Shown here: one piece after another, positions 54,688 to 63,046 of the stretch
Layout of the letters: every line of letters begins with the position of its first letter
Position numbering within the stretch: position 1 is the stretch's first letter
NCBI GenBank assembly: GCA_022641775.1
Contig: JALCDS010000004.1
Span: forward strand, 1 to 64,000
Length of the DNA: 64,000 nt
Origin: Clostridiaceae bacterium
Lineage (GTDB): Bacteria > Cyanobacteriota > Vampirovibrionia > Gastranaerophilales > Gastranaerophilaceae
Reading direction: 5' to 3'
Notes under the pieces: model-generated
What the model was told of the DNA's origin: nothing
What the model saw: the letters and a program-made list of their open reading frames with translations, nothing else
Database searches by the model: none
Made by a program: the position numbers and the translations under genes

Positions 54688-55271
54688 AAATCTCCAAAAT
54701 AACTGATATTTGTATTAACAAACCTCTAAAGAAATTCGCAAATTCAAAATCTATGGAATTTGTTTGTAAAAAATACAGGGAAAATAATTCTAAATTTATA
54801 ACGGCACTTTCCGTGGGTTCAATAGTTGCAAAAGACAGTTATGGCTGCTTTATTTATGTATGGCAAAACGAACATAACAAAGATATTCCGAAAGATAAGA
54901 AAAAATTTATATCAGGACTAGATATTGCAAACGGAAGTTTGATGATTTTGGCGCAAATACTTGCATATATGACAATTTCTAAAAAAGCCGTACAGGCAAA
55001 ACTTTTTGACAAAGTTTTGGGCAAATATTTTAAAATAGAAAATTTTCAAAAAATTCAAAAAAACATGAAAAATATTAATGCAGAAGAATTTCAAAAAAGT
55101 TTCGACAAAAATAAAGAAGATATAGAGGTGGCATTTACTCATTTTGCAACACTTTTGACCACAACTATATTAGCAAAAAGAGTTATCGTTCCATATATCG
55201 CAACACCGCTTGCAGATTTTTACAAAAAAACTGTTGATAAAAAACACTCCAAACCCTCTCATAATGCTTAA
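54684..55271 (+). CDS. Membrane protein, unknown
   Basis: A 195-residue protein that starts MKISKITDICINKPLKKF. Hydrophobic segments are near FITALSVGSIVAKDSYGCF, IANGSLMILAQILAYMTI and FATLLTTTILAKRVIVPYIA, with a charged helical stretch (residues 105-155) between the last two. It overlaps the previous gene by 4 nt. No family recognised; probably specific to this lineage. Confidence 0.7.
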   Translation: MKISKITDICINKPLKKFANSKSMEFVCKKYRENNSKFITALSVGSIVAKDSYGCFIYVWQNEHNKDIPKDKKKFISGLDIANGSLMILAQILAYMTISKKAVQAKLFDKVLGKYFKIENFQKIQKNMKNINAEEFQKSFDKNKEDIEVAFTHFATLLTTTILAKRVIVPYIATPLADFYKKTVDKKHSKPSHNA

Positions 55272-55349
55272 CTTTTCTTTACAAAAAGAGCAATTTTCAA
55301 AAAGAAAAATACTTTATATAAATATAATATTAAGAGAAAAGGATATGTT

Positions 55350-55910
55350 ATGACATCAACAAATCAATCAGTAAATCTTAATTTAGTTTCATCAGATAAG
55401 TTCAATACCAATAGCACACTAAAAAACATCTACGGAACTTATGCTAATTACATTCAAAAACAATTAGCAACTTATTCAATTTATACTGCAGATTTGTCAA
55501 AATTCCAATTCAGCTCAAATCCAAACGAAGTATTATCTCAAATGCTTTCAGGTTCAAAGAAAGATATGATTATAAACAATCATATGGCAAGACTTGATAA
55601 ACACAATGCTTACGTTGACGGTTTGATTGATAATTACAAAAATAAAGAAAAAGTTCTTGAAGCAACTAAACAAGCTGCACATGATCAATCAAAAGCTATA
55701 TTTTCAAAATATAATGTAGGCAATTCATCACAATTATATAAATTAAATAATTTAAGCGCTAACGAAAAGAAAGCTCAAAATCTTCCTTTTGTAAGCAACT
55801 CTGATTTGAGCACTGTTCAATCTTCAGAAAAAGCTGTATCTGAAGCAGATATGGACTTCACATCTGCATTACAAACAGCTAATGAAGAATCACACCGCAT
55901 CGTATCTTAA
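55350..55910 (+). CDS. Helical, signal-less protein, unknown
   Basis: A 186-residue polar, helical protein rich in Ser, Asn, Lys and Ala, with no signal peptide or membrane segment. It starts MTSTNQSVNLNLVSSDKF. The Ser/Asn-rich disordered N-terminus followed by coiled-coil helices is like type III secretion substrates or flagellar rod/filament proteins in general style, but no motif proves this. AAAAGGA precedes the ATG. It lies 78 nt after the membrane protein pair and is followed by rpsO. Confidence 0.6.
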   Translation: MTSTNQSVNLNLVSSDKFNTNSTLKNIYGTYANYIQKQLATYSIYTADLSKFQFSSNPNEVLSQMLSGSKKDMIINNHMARLDKHNAYVDGLIDNYKNKEKVLEATKQAAHDQSKAIFSKYNVGNSSQLYKLNNLSANEKKAQNLPFVSNSDLSTVQSSEKAVSEADMDFTSALQTANEESHRIVS

Positions 55911-56022
55911 TTATTTTTAATATTGAGCTTTTACATGTATTGATTTTTTTCTTTGACCATATTATTATGGGCTTTGTAGAGTGCTTACGCCAATAATCAC
56001 TCAACAAAATAAAGGAAAAATT

Positions 56023-56292
56023 ATGTCAATTAATTTGAAAAACAAACAAGAACTCGTTAAAAAATTCGGCTCAAATGACAAAGATACAGGTTCAACTTCA
56101 GTTCAAGTAGCTATGTTAAGCCAAAAAATTAACGAATTAACCGAACACTTAAAATCTAATCAAAAAGATTTCGCCACAAAAAGAGGTCTTTTGATGATGG
56201 TAGGTAAAAGAAAAAGATTACTTTCTTACTTGAAGTCTCAAAATATTGAAGAATACAGAAGCTTGGTTAAGAAATTAAACTTAAGAGGTTAA
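56023..56292 (+). CDS. rpsO: 30S ribosomal protein S15
   Basis: An 89-residue 16S rRNA-binding protein: TGSTSVQVAMLSQKINELTE, KDFATKRGLLMMVGKRKRLL and YLKSQNIEEYRSLVKKLNLR. ATG at 56023 follows AAAGGA. The leader holds a hairpin GAGTG/CACTC (about 55979-56001) that could be an autoregulatory S15 site. No pnp follows. Confidence 0.97.
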   Translation: MSINLKNKQELVKKFGSNDKDTGSTSVQVAMLSQKINELTEHLKSNQKDFATKRGLLMMVGKRKRLLSYLKSQNIEEYRSLVKKLNLRG

Positions 56293-56303
56293 TTAAAACA
56301 TTC

Positions 56304-56338
56304 AAAAGACCACTCTTTTTAAAGAGTGGTCTTTTTTT
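56304..56338 (+). terminator. Terminator of rpsO
   Basis: AAAGACCACTCTTT pairs with AAAGAGTGGTCTTT, followed by a T-run. Confidence 0.92.
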
Positions 56339-56362
56339 ATTAAATAAGAAAAGAGCGCATTT

Positions 56363-57532
56363 ATGAAAACATTAAAATCTAACAGGTTACATATCGGAAT
56401 TTTTGGGAAAACAAATGTCGGAAAATCTTCTATCTTAAATAGAATTACAAACCAAGATGTTTCTATAGTTTCTGAAATAGCAGGTACAACAACCGATGTT
56501 GTTGAAAAGTCTATGGAACTTTTACCTATAGGACCTGTAAATTTTTTAGATACAGCAGGTATCAACGACAAAACGGCTCTTTCTAAAGAAAGAATTGAAA
56601 AAACTTTAAAAATAATAAATCGTTGTGATGTAGCTGTAATAGTTACAGAACCAGATAAAAATGATGAATATGAAGAAAAACTTATCGAAAAATTTAAAGA
56701 GCTTGAAATTCCATATTTAATTGTCATAAACAAATGTGATGATTTGAATTTTCAAGACAAAGAAAACGAACTTTATACATCAGCACTCAATGACAAAGAT
56801 CTGACATTCAGATTTAAAAAAGCTTTGGTAAAACTTTTGCCTGACGATTTCATCAATACGCCAAAAATCGCAGGAGATTTAATTCCCCCAAAAAGTACCG
56901 TGGTTCTTGTAATTCCTGTTGATAAAGAAGCTCCAAAGGGGAGAATAATTCTTCCTCAAGTCCAAACTATGAGAGATTTACTGGATAGTGATGTTTTGAG
57001 TTATGTCGTAAAGGAAACCGAATTAAAAGAAGCTTTGGATAATTTAAAAGTTCCGCCATCACTTGTCGTAACCGATTCTCAAGCGTTCAAATTTGTAAGT
57101 GAAATTGTACCTGAAAGTGTACCGCTTACTTCTTTTTCAATGCTTTTTGCAAGATTAAAAGGGGACTTAGATGAATTTGTCAAAGGTGCAAAAGCTATTG
57201 ATAAATTAAAAGACGGCGACAAAGTTTTAATTTTGGAAAGCTGCACACACCACGCAATAGAAGATGACATCGGACGAGTAAAGATTCCGAAATGGTTGAA
57301 GGCTAAGACAGGTAAAAATTTAGAAATAGAAAATTATGCAGGACATGATTTTCCTGATATCACAAAATACGCTCTTGTAATACATTGCGGAGCTTGTATG
57401 ACAAATCGCCGTGAAGTTTTATCGAGAATTTTGATAGCAAACAAGGCAAATATTCCGATAACAAATTACGGAGTTACAATTTCATATTGTCTGGGAATCT
57501 TACCAAGAGCTTTGAAAATATTTAAAAAATAA
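56363..57532 (+). CDS. hydF: [FeFe]-hydrogenase maturation GTPase HydF
   Basis: A 389-residue protein with an N-terminal GTPase (GKTNVGKSS, G3 LDTAGIND, NKCD), a middle dimerisation domain, and a C-terminal [4Fe-4S] domain with LESCTHHAIEDDIGRVKIP and VIHCGACMTNRREVL. HydF is the scaffold that carries the 2Fe subcluster made by HydE and HydG to HydA. This implies an [FeFe]-hydrogenase elsewhere in the genome and H2 metabolism. hydE and hydG are not in the window. Only a weak ribosome-binding site is seen. Confidence 0.95.
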   Translation: MKTLKSNRLHIGIFGKTNVGKSSILNRITNQDVSIVSEIAGTTTDVVEKSMELLPIGPVNFLDTAGINDKTALSKERIEKTLKIINRCDVAVIVTEPDKNDEYEEKLIEKFKELEIPYLIVINKCDDLNFQDKENELYTSALNDKDLTFRFKKALVKLLPDDFINTPKIAGDLIPPKSTVVLVIPVDKEAPKGRIILPQVQTMRDLLDSDVLSYVVKETELKEALDNLKVPPSLVVTDSQAFKFVSEIVPESVPLTSFSMLFARLKGDLDEFVKGAKAIDKLKDGDKVLILESCTHHAIEDDIGRVKIPKWLKAKTGKNLEIENYAGHDFPDITKYALVIHCGACMTNRREVLSRILIANKANIPITNYGVTISYCLGILPRALKIFKK

Positions 57533-57535
57533 AAC

Positions 57536-58213
57536 TTAAAACGTTAGCCCTTGCATATCTACATAACCGCTATACCCGTAGTCTGCCAAATCTTGAAGAG
57601 AGTATACACGTTCAATTACGCCATCATCGTGATTAACTTCTTGAAAATCACCTATTGCTTGATTCCCGTTTTGACCATCTTTATCGTTATGAACAAGTAA
57701 ATATTCGCCGTTTTTATCTTTTTTACGAATATTTGCGTTCCCTTCAATAGTTATAACTTTACCACCTTTAACTTCTTTTATGATTCCGGTATGACTTGCA
57801 TGACGTGTAACCATTTTACCATCTGAAGTTTTAACAGTATATGGAGCTTTAAAAATTATAATATCTCCTGTTTGAAACGTATCAAAATGTGGAGCAGTTT
57901 CATTTTGGTATTTGGATTCGTGGTAGCGTCCATGAAAAAGTGCCCAATTCTTTAAACCGGAAACATTTGGGTATAAATATTCTCCATTATTTTTAATCCC
58001 AAAAGGATTAAATCCCAGTGCCATTTGATAAACATAATTTACAGTATCCGCGCACCATTGTTCTTCCCGTCCTTGAGTAATTTTCAAATATTCATTGCTA
58101 TCTGCCGTAACATGGTTTCGCACCAACATTTCAGCTTCGGAAACGACTTTCGCTTTATTATCCTTTCGCCAAGGAATATTTTGATATGACATTATACTGT
58201 TATTTACAGACAT
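57536..58213 (-). CDS. CHAP-domain amidase/peptidase-like protein
   Basis: A 225-residue protein with a CHAP fold. The catalytic Cys54 lies in EQWCADTVNYVYQ, the His in TRHASHTGIIKEV and the third polar residue in ITIEGNA. CHAP enzymes cut peptidoglycan stem peptides or cross-bridges. There is no signal peptide, so export would need another route, or it acts in the cytoplasm. GGGGT is close to the ATG. It is convergent with hydF, 3 nt apart. Confidence 0.85.
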   Translation of the reverse strand: MSVNNSIMSYQNIPWRKDNKAKVVSEAEMLVRNHVTADSNEYLKITQGREEQWCADTVNYVYQMALGFNPFGIKNNGEYLYPNVSGLKNWALFHGRYHESKYQNETAPHFDTFQTGDIIIFKAPYTVKTSDGKMVTRHASHTGIIKEVKGGKVITIEGNANIRKKDKNGEYLLVHNDKDGQNGNQAIGDFQEVNHDDGVIERVYSLQDLADYGYSGYVDMQGLTF

Positions 58214-58331
58214 AATTTACCCCGTGGATTTCCCTTATCTATATAAAGTCTTTTTCGACACAAAAATTGCCTCAAAACAGCTAACAAATTTTATTTTTAT
58301 GGTATTTATAATATCAGGGGAGAAAGTTTGT

Positions 58332-59267
58332 ATGCGAATATCTGCAATAAGTTCACCATATATAATTCCAAAAAATCCGATAAGAAGAGTTGACACTAAC
58401 CGACAAAATTCTTATTGCAATAATAGTGTTCAAACTCCAACTATTAATTTTACCGGTATTCCAATAAAAAATCTTTACATTAAATTTTTGGAAAACAGAT
58501 GTGTAAAACATGCAATTCTGGGTTCCAAAAGGCCTTACTTACCTCTGGATAATGATTTGGCAGAAATCACAAAACCAATTAAACTCAAAGTAGGAAAAAA
58601 AGAAAAAATAAACGGTTTTGACATAAATCCAAATAATTCAGATAAATATGTAATATTTTTACATGGATTTTCTCAAAATATAACTAATAACCAACCTTTA
58701 TACAGACAACTTGCAAAATCGAAGTTTGGGATTTTAACCATTGATTATAGAGGCTATGGCAAAAATAGATCTTCAAAAAATACCTCTGAAAATAATATAA
58801 TGGAAGATATTCAATCTGCGGTAAATTATTTGAAAGCAAAAGGCGTAAAACGAATAGGTTTAATAGGTCACAGCTTTGGCGGATACTTGGCTGCAAAAAC
58901 ATCTTCCGTTAACAATTATGATTTTCAAATTCTTGTATCACCAGTAACCTCAATGGAATTTTGGAAAAATAATGTTATGAAACATCCTAAAAAATATCCT
59001 ATTGAAATGGCACTAATAAGATATTTGCCAAAATTTAAAGCGCAATATGCAAAAATATATTCTATTGACAAATACATAAAAAATAATACTACACCGACAT
59101 ATGTTATTCATTCTAAAAATGACAGATATATATCTTCAAGAAGTATCCGTAGATTTATTGATATTATTAAAAATAACAAGCATATTTTAATGCTGCAAAG
59201 TGGCGGACATAGTATGCAGGAAATTAAAATTAAAAAAATTAGTGATATTTTAAATAACGAGTTATAA
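58332..59267 (+). CDS. Alpha/beta hydrolase with NFTG-type N-terminus
   Basis: A 311-residue serine hydrolase fold. The oxyanion region is FLHGFSQN, the nucleophile elbow is IGLIGHSFGGYLA, the acid is near HSKNDRYIS and the His is in SGGHSMQE. The N-terminal 50 residues (MRISAISSPY ... INFTGIP) are an unusual extension shared in style with other proteins here. ATG at 58332 is chosen because GGGGAG lies upstream; the frame is open to 58224. The substrate is unknown. Confidence 0.85.
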   Translation: MRISAISSPYIIPKNPIRRVDTNRQNSYCNNSVQTPTINFTGIPIKNLYIKFLENRCVKHAILGSKRPYLPLDNDLAEITKPIKLKVGKKEKINGFDINPNNSDKYVIFLHGFSQNITNNQPLYRQLAKSKFGILTIDYRGYGKNRSSKNTSENNIMEDIQSAVNYLKAKGVKRIGLIGHSFGGYLAAKTSSVNNYDFQILVSPVTSMEFWKNNVMKHPKKYPIEMALIRYLPKFKAQYAKIYSIDKYIKNNTTPTYVIHSKNDRYISSRSIRRFIDIIKNNKHILMLQSGGHSMQEIKIKKISDILNNEL

Positions 59268-59277
59268 TATAACTACT

Positions 59278-59622
59278 ATGACAACAGATATTTTAGAAAA
59301 ACTGGCAAAATCAAAATTCAGAAGCAAATTCAAATTAAACGAAAAAGATAAAGACTACATAAAATCTAAAGGCTTGGAAACAATAGAACGCCACGCGAAA
59401 GATTTTATTTCAAAACGAATTGCACCTGCAAATCCGACAAATGACGGAAAACAAACTCCGATGAAATGGCATCCCGTTTTCAAAGCTCAACATGCAACAG
59501 CCACATGTTGCCGTAATTGCATTTTTAAATGGCATCATTTTGATAAAGATATTGATTTAACTTCATCACAACAAGATTATCTTGTCTCAATCATAATGGA
59601 ATGGATAAAAAATCAATTATAA
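59278..59622 (+). CDS. DUF4186 family protein
   Basis: A 114-residue protein matching DUF4186: LAKSKFRSKFKL, NDGKQTPMKWHPVFKAQHAT, ATCCRNCIFKWH. The conserved His/Cys residues suggest metal binding. Function unknown. TATAAT (59263-59268) lies 9 nt before the ATG and there is no Shine-Dalgarno sequence, so the mRNA may be nearly leaderless. Confidence 0.85.
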   Translation: MTTDILEKLAKSKFRSKFKLNEKDKDYIKSKGLETIERHAKDFISKRIAPANPTNDGKQTPMKWHPVFKAQHATATCCRNCIFKWHHFDKDIDLTSSQQDYLVSIIMEWIKNQL

Positions 59623-59627
59623 TAAAA

Positions 59628-60968
59628 TTATTTTATATATTCACAATAAAATCTGTATGCAACAAATGTTTTTGAAAAATGATTTTTAGGGAGTCCGGCT
59701 TTGACTTTTAATGAATTCAAAAAATCTTTTTTGTCAGGCAACTGTTCCCAAACAGATGGCAAATAAACCGCCTGATATTCTCCGTCATTAATTATTAACC
59801 CGTCTTTGTTTGGCACAAGTTGAGATAACAAATCATCTTCATCCTCAAATGTCATTTCAACAGGCATTGACAAAATCGATACAGCTATCGATAAATCCTT
59901 ATATTCAACCCTACAAACAGGATTAAATCGAGGGTCAGAAAAAGCTGCATTTTGCGCATTATGAATTAAATCATCAATAAATATTCTATGTGCAATAATA
60001 GAACCTATGCATCCGCGAAGATTTCCTTCTTCTTCTAAGGTAACAAAACAAGCTCCGCTTTCATAAAAAACAGCAGGAATATTTTCTGCCTTGTAATGAA
60101 TATGTTCAAGTCCCGCAAAAATTGCATTTTTACAAATTTCAAGGATTTTGTCGGAATAATATTTTTTCAAAAATTCATTTCTATTACCTTCATATAACAT
60201 CCAAGTTCCGTAACCGACTACATTTGACTTGTCACCTGTTACAAATGATGAATTTCTCAAACCGATTCTGATAAGGGAAAAGCCTTCTTTTTCTGCAAAA
60301 TTCAAAAGCCCTAAAATGCCGTAATAGCCACATGCCTGACCTTGTTGAAAGTTATGAATTTCATTTGATTCAATCATTTGAGCAGTAACAGAATCTATTT
60401 TTTCGGCTTCTTCACACTTATAAAAATGGCTCAAATCAGATGAAATAACAAATCCGACATTTTTATTAGACCAATAATTATTTATAATTCCTGTAATATC
60501 TTCATACTTTGCACGACCAACAAGAATTGGAACAATTTTTATATCTTTGTATAAGGTTTGTATTGCAGGCAATTGAACTTCAATTGAATGTTCAGTTTCA
60601 AAAGCTTCATCATTATATTCAACTCTAAAATTTTTATTTAACTCATTATTTATATCTTTATCAATTTTAATTTTTCCAAAAGGAGTTTCCCACGCATCAT
60701 ACGAAGACAAGACCAGCCCATCAAATGCTACATGATGAGACGGAGCAAAAATTATAAGTGTTTTTAAACCTTTGTCTAAAGATTGCAATCCGGAATATGC
60801 TAACTCTCCCGAATAAACCAATCCCGCATGAGGGACAATAACTGCACGAGACTTGTACTCATATTGATTTATTGAAGAGCCTTTAAAATATTCCAATTGT
60901 TTTTCTAATTCATCCTTATTTGCAGTATAAAAACTACCTGCAACAGATGGTGATTTTATTTTATTCAT
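59628..60968 (-). CDS. MEMO1-AMMECR1 fusion (AmmeMemoRadiSam proteins B and A)
   Basis: A 446-residue fusion. Residues 1-265 are MEMO-like (SVAGSFYTANKDELEKQL, VIVPHAGLVYSG, APSHHVAFDG, SSDLSHF); His residues of these motifs form a metal site related to class II dioxygenases. Residues 275-446 are AMMECR1-like, with the LRGCIGSI motif and NAAFSDPRFNP. Both parts are usually encoded next to a radical SAM gene, as here (divergent, 21 nt apart). The chemistry of this three-part module is not settled. The start at 60968 lies 6 nt from a palindromic -10 box. Confidence 0.92.
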   Translation of the reverse strand: MNKIKSPSVAGSFYTANKDELEKQLEYFKGSSINQYEYKSRAVIVPHAGLVYSGELAYSGLQSLDKGLKTLIIFAPSHHVAFDGLVLSSYDAWETPFGKIKIDKDINNELNKNFRVEYNDEAFETEHSIEVQLPAIQTLYKDIKIVPILVGRAKYEDITGIINNYWSNKNVGFVISSDLSHFYKCEEAEKIDSVTAQMIESNEIHNFQQGQACGYYGILGLLNFAEKEGFSLIRIGLRNSSFVTGDKSNVVGYGTWMLYEGNRNEFLKKYYSDKILEICKNAIFAGLEHIHYKAENIPAVFYESGACFVTLEEEGNLRGCIGSIIAHRIFIDDLIHNAQNAAFSDPRFNPVCRVEYKDLSIAVSILSMPVEMTFEDEDDLLSQLVPNKDGLIINDGEYQAVYLPSVWEQLPDKKDFLNSLKVKAGLPKNHFSKTFVAYRFYCEYIK

Positions 60969-60970
60969 AG

Positions 60971-60986
60971 ATGTATTATAATACAT
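60971..60986. promoter_or_regulatory. Perfect palindrome: bidirectional -10 between AmmeMemoRadiSam genes
   Basis: ATGTATTATAATACAT is a perfect 16-bp inverted repeat in the 21-nt divergent gap. TATAAT is readable on both strands (60977-60982 plus; 60980-60975 minus). Each is 6-7 nt from its start codon, so both mRNAs would be leaderless. Confidence 0.65.
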
Positions 60987-60989
60987 TTT

Positions 60990-61991
60990 ATGAAATATCA
61001 AAACACTCTTTCAGATAATAGAATAGAATGTAGTATTTGCCCGAGAAAATGCAAACTATCAGACGGTCAAAGCGGATTTTGTTTTGTACGAGAAAATAAT
61101 AACGGCGAAATAAAACTTAAAACTTACGGGATTAATACAGGACTTGCAATAGATCCTGTGGAAAAGAAACCCCTTTATCATTTTTATCCGACAAGTAATG
61201 TATTATCGTTCGGGACAAACGGCTGTATTATGGGCTGTCAATTTTGTCAAAACGACAATATTACAAAAGTCAGACCTATGTACGATTTCTTAAACAAAAC
61301 TTCCCCGGAAGAAATTGTAAATCTTGCTATAAAAAATGATTGCCAAGCTATAGCTTTTACTTACAATGACCCAATTGCATTTTTTGAATATGCAGTTGAT
61401 ACGGCAAAAATCGCACGAAAAAACAATATAAAAACAATTGCCGTAACTTCCGGATATCTAAACCCTGAGCCATGCAAGGAATTTTTTGAATATATGGATG
61501 CTACCAATATTGATTTGAAAGGATTTAGTGAAAAGTTTTATAAAAAAAATTGTCTTGCGCATCTTCAACCGGTCCTTGATACCATAAAATATGTCAAAAA
61601 TAATACCAATTGTTGGCTTGAACTTACGACTCTATTGATTGAAGGTGAAAATACTTCCGACCAAATAATTGAAAATGAATGTGATTGGATTATAAATAAT
61701 TTGGGCAAAGATGTTCCGCTACACTTTAGCGCATTTTTCCCCAGATATAAATTCAAAAATCATAAACCTACAACACTTGAAATTCTACAAAATGCTTATA
61801 ATATAGCAACACGAAAAGGTCTGAATTATATTTATACAGGCAATATTTCTGATATTCAAACCTCAACCACATATTGCAAAAATTGTGGCAAACCTTTAAT
61901 TATAAGAGAAGGGTATTCTCTTTTAGAAAATAACTTAACAGGTGATAAATGTAAGTTTTGCGGAACAAAACTCGACGGAATATTTGATTAA
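60990..61991 (+). CDS. amrS: AmmeMemoRadiSam system radical SAM enzyme
   Basis: A 333-residue radical SAM protein. The cluster motif is GCIMGCQFCQN (Cys79, Cys83, Cys86), with an extra N-terminal Cys group (CSICPRKCKLSDGQSGFC) and a C-terminal zinc-ribbon-like set (CKNCGK, CKFCG). These are typical of AmrS, the partner of AMMECR1 and MEMO1. It starts right at the divergent gap with the fusion protein. The substrate is unknown. Confidence 0.92.
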   Translation: MKYQNTLSDNRIECSICPRKCKLSDGQSGFCFVRENNNGEIKLKTYGINTGLAIDPVEKKPLYHFYPTSNVLSFGTNGCIMGCQFCQNDNITKVRPMYDFLNKTSPEEIVNLAIKNDCQAIAFTYNDPIAFFEYAVDTAKIARKNNIKTIAVTSGYLNPEPCKEFFEYMDATNIDLKGFSEKFYKKNCLAHLQPVLDTIKYVKNNTNCWLELTTLLIEGENTSDQIIENECDWIINNLGKDVPLHFSAFFPRYKFKNHKPTTLEILQNAYNIATRKGLNYIYTGNISDIQTSTTYCKNCGKPLIIREGYSLLENNLTGDKCKFCGTKLDGIFD

Positions 61992-61992
61992 A

Positions 61993-62700
61993 TTATTTTT
62001 GGATTGTTTTAAAAGCCAATTCTTGAGTATAGCCCTTTTCATTTATGCCGATATTTCCCCAACCTGCAAGTAAACATTTTAGGTTTTTAATCTCTTTACA
62101 TGGATAGAGGTTATGAGAATTATCATCTATAAAATAGGCTTTATCAACTTTATTTTGAACCATATACTGCTGAATAAACTCAGCTTTATTTTTAAATTTT
62201 AATAATTCCTCTTTTGCGACAACTTTTATGCCCTTAATGTTTTCTTTTTCAAGTTTTCTGGTAATTTCAAAATTGTTGTTTCTGGAAATTATTATTATAT
62301 CCAATTTATCTTTTAAGGACATCAACATATCAAAAAACGGGAATTTTTCTTCTAACTTGTCAATGAAATATGAATGATTTTTTATTAAATCTTTTCTTAA
62401 CTTCAAATACTTTTCTTCAAATTCTTTTTCTTCTCTAAAATCTCTGGTTTTCAACATATAAGCATAATTTCTGGCAAAATCCTCGTCTGTTTTGACATGT
62501 TTATCTGAAAGTATTTTCATCAAATATAAATATTGCCAAGAATTAAATACCAAAAATTTGTATCTTTCAAATTTTTTAAAAACGTTCTTTTCAATAGCTT
62601 TTGAGGTATCTATTCCATAAAATATATTACGGCACAATACATAAGCTTCTTTTAAAGTATCAAACAATACACCATCAAAATCTGTGAAAACTGTAACCAT
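61993..62700 (-). CDS. HAD-superfamily hydrolase
   Basis: A 235-residue HAD fold: motif I FTDFDGVLFDT, motif II IIISRNN, Lys in KFKNKAEF, and motif IV FIDDNSHN. The long cap (residues 20-125) is helical. It is probably a phosphatase on a small metabolite. AGGTG lies before the ATG. It is convergent with amrS (1 nt apart) and last of a minus-strand group. Confidence 0.85.
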   Translation of the reverse strand: MVTVFTDFDGVLFDTLKEAYVLCRNIFYGIDTSKAIEKNVFKKFERYKFLVFNSWQYLYLMKILSDKHVKTDEDFARNYAYMLKTRDFREEKEFEEKYLKLRKDLIKNHSYFIDKLEEKFPFFDMLMSLKDKLDIIIISRNNNFEITRKLEKENIKGIKVVAKEELLKFKNKAEFIQQYMVQNKVDKAYFIDDNSHNLYPCKEIKNLKCLLAGWGNIGINEKGYTQELAFKTIQK

Positions 62701-62707
62701 TTTTCAC

Positions 62708-63046
62708 CTATATACAATTTATAACAAATATAACACTTGCTATTGCTGTTATAATTTGAATTACAGTAAATACATTTTCTTTTTCATAAGTCGCCAAATT
62801 GCCAATAATAAAAGGAGACAAACCAAACATTAACATCAACATTTTATCAATTAAATTCGGTGCAAAGATTATTAAAGAAATTGCAGAAATAGCATATAAA
62901 AAGAATCCGCCAGCAATTGATGCCGTATAATTTGAAACCAAAATATTATCTTTCAACTTAAATACAAATAACTTTCCGCAAGTTATCAAAATTGCTAAAA
63001 GGCTACCTATTGCTATGAACAAATATTTTAGAACAATTAACAACAT
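62708..63046 (-). CDS. Small four-TM membrane protein, unknown
   Basis: A 112-residue very hydrophobic protein with about four helices (VLKYLFIAIGSLLAILITCG, ASIAGGFFLYAISAISLIIF, LMLMFGLSPFIIGNLA, TVIQIITAIASVIFVI). It overlaps the upstream hydrolase gene by 10 nt, so it is coupled to it. No family recognised. Confidence 0.7.
   Translation of the reverse strand: MLLIVLKYLFIAIGSLLAILITCGKLFVFKLKDNILVSNYTASIAGGFFLYAISAISLIIFAPNLIDKMLMLMFGLSPFIIGNLATYEKENVFTVIQIITAIASVIFVINCI

Noticed and set aside
56302-56733. Long minus-strand ORF of 143 codons opposite hydF
   Set aside because: It is antisense to the conserved GTPase domain of HydF and its composition is that of a shadow frame (Ser/Phe/Ile-rich).
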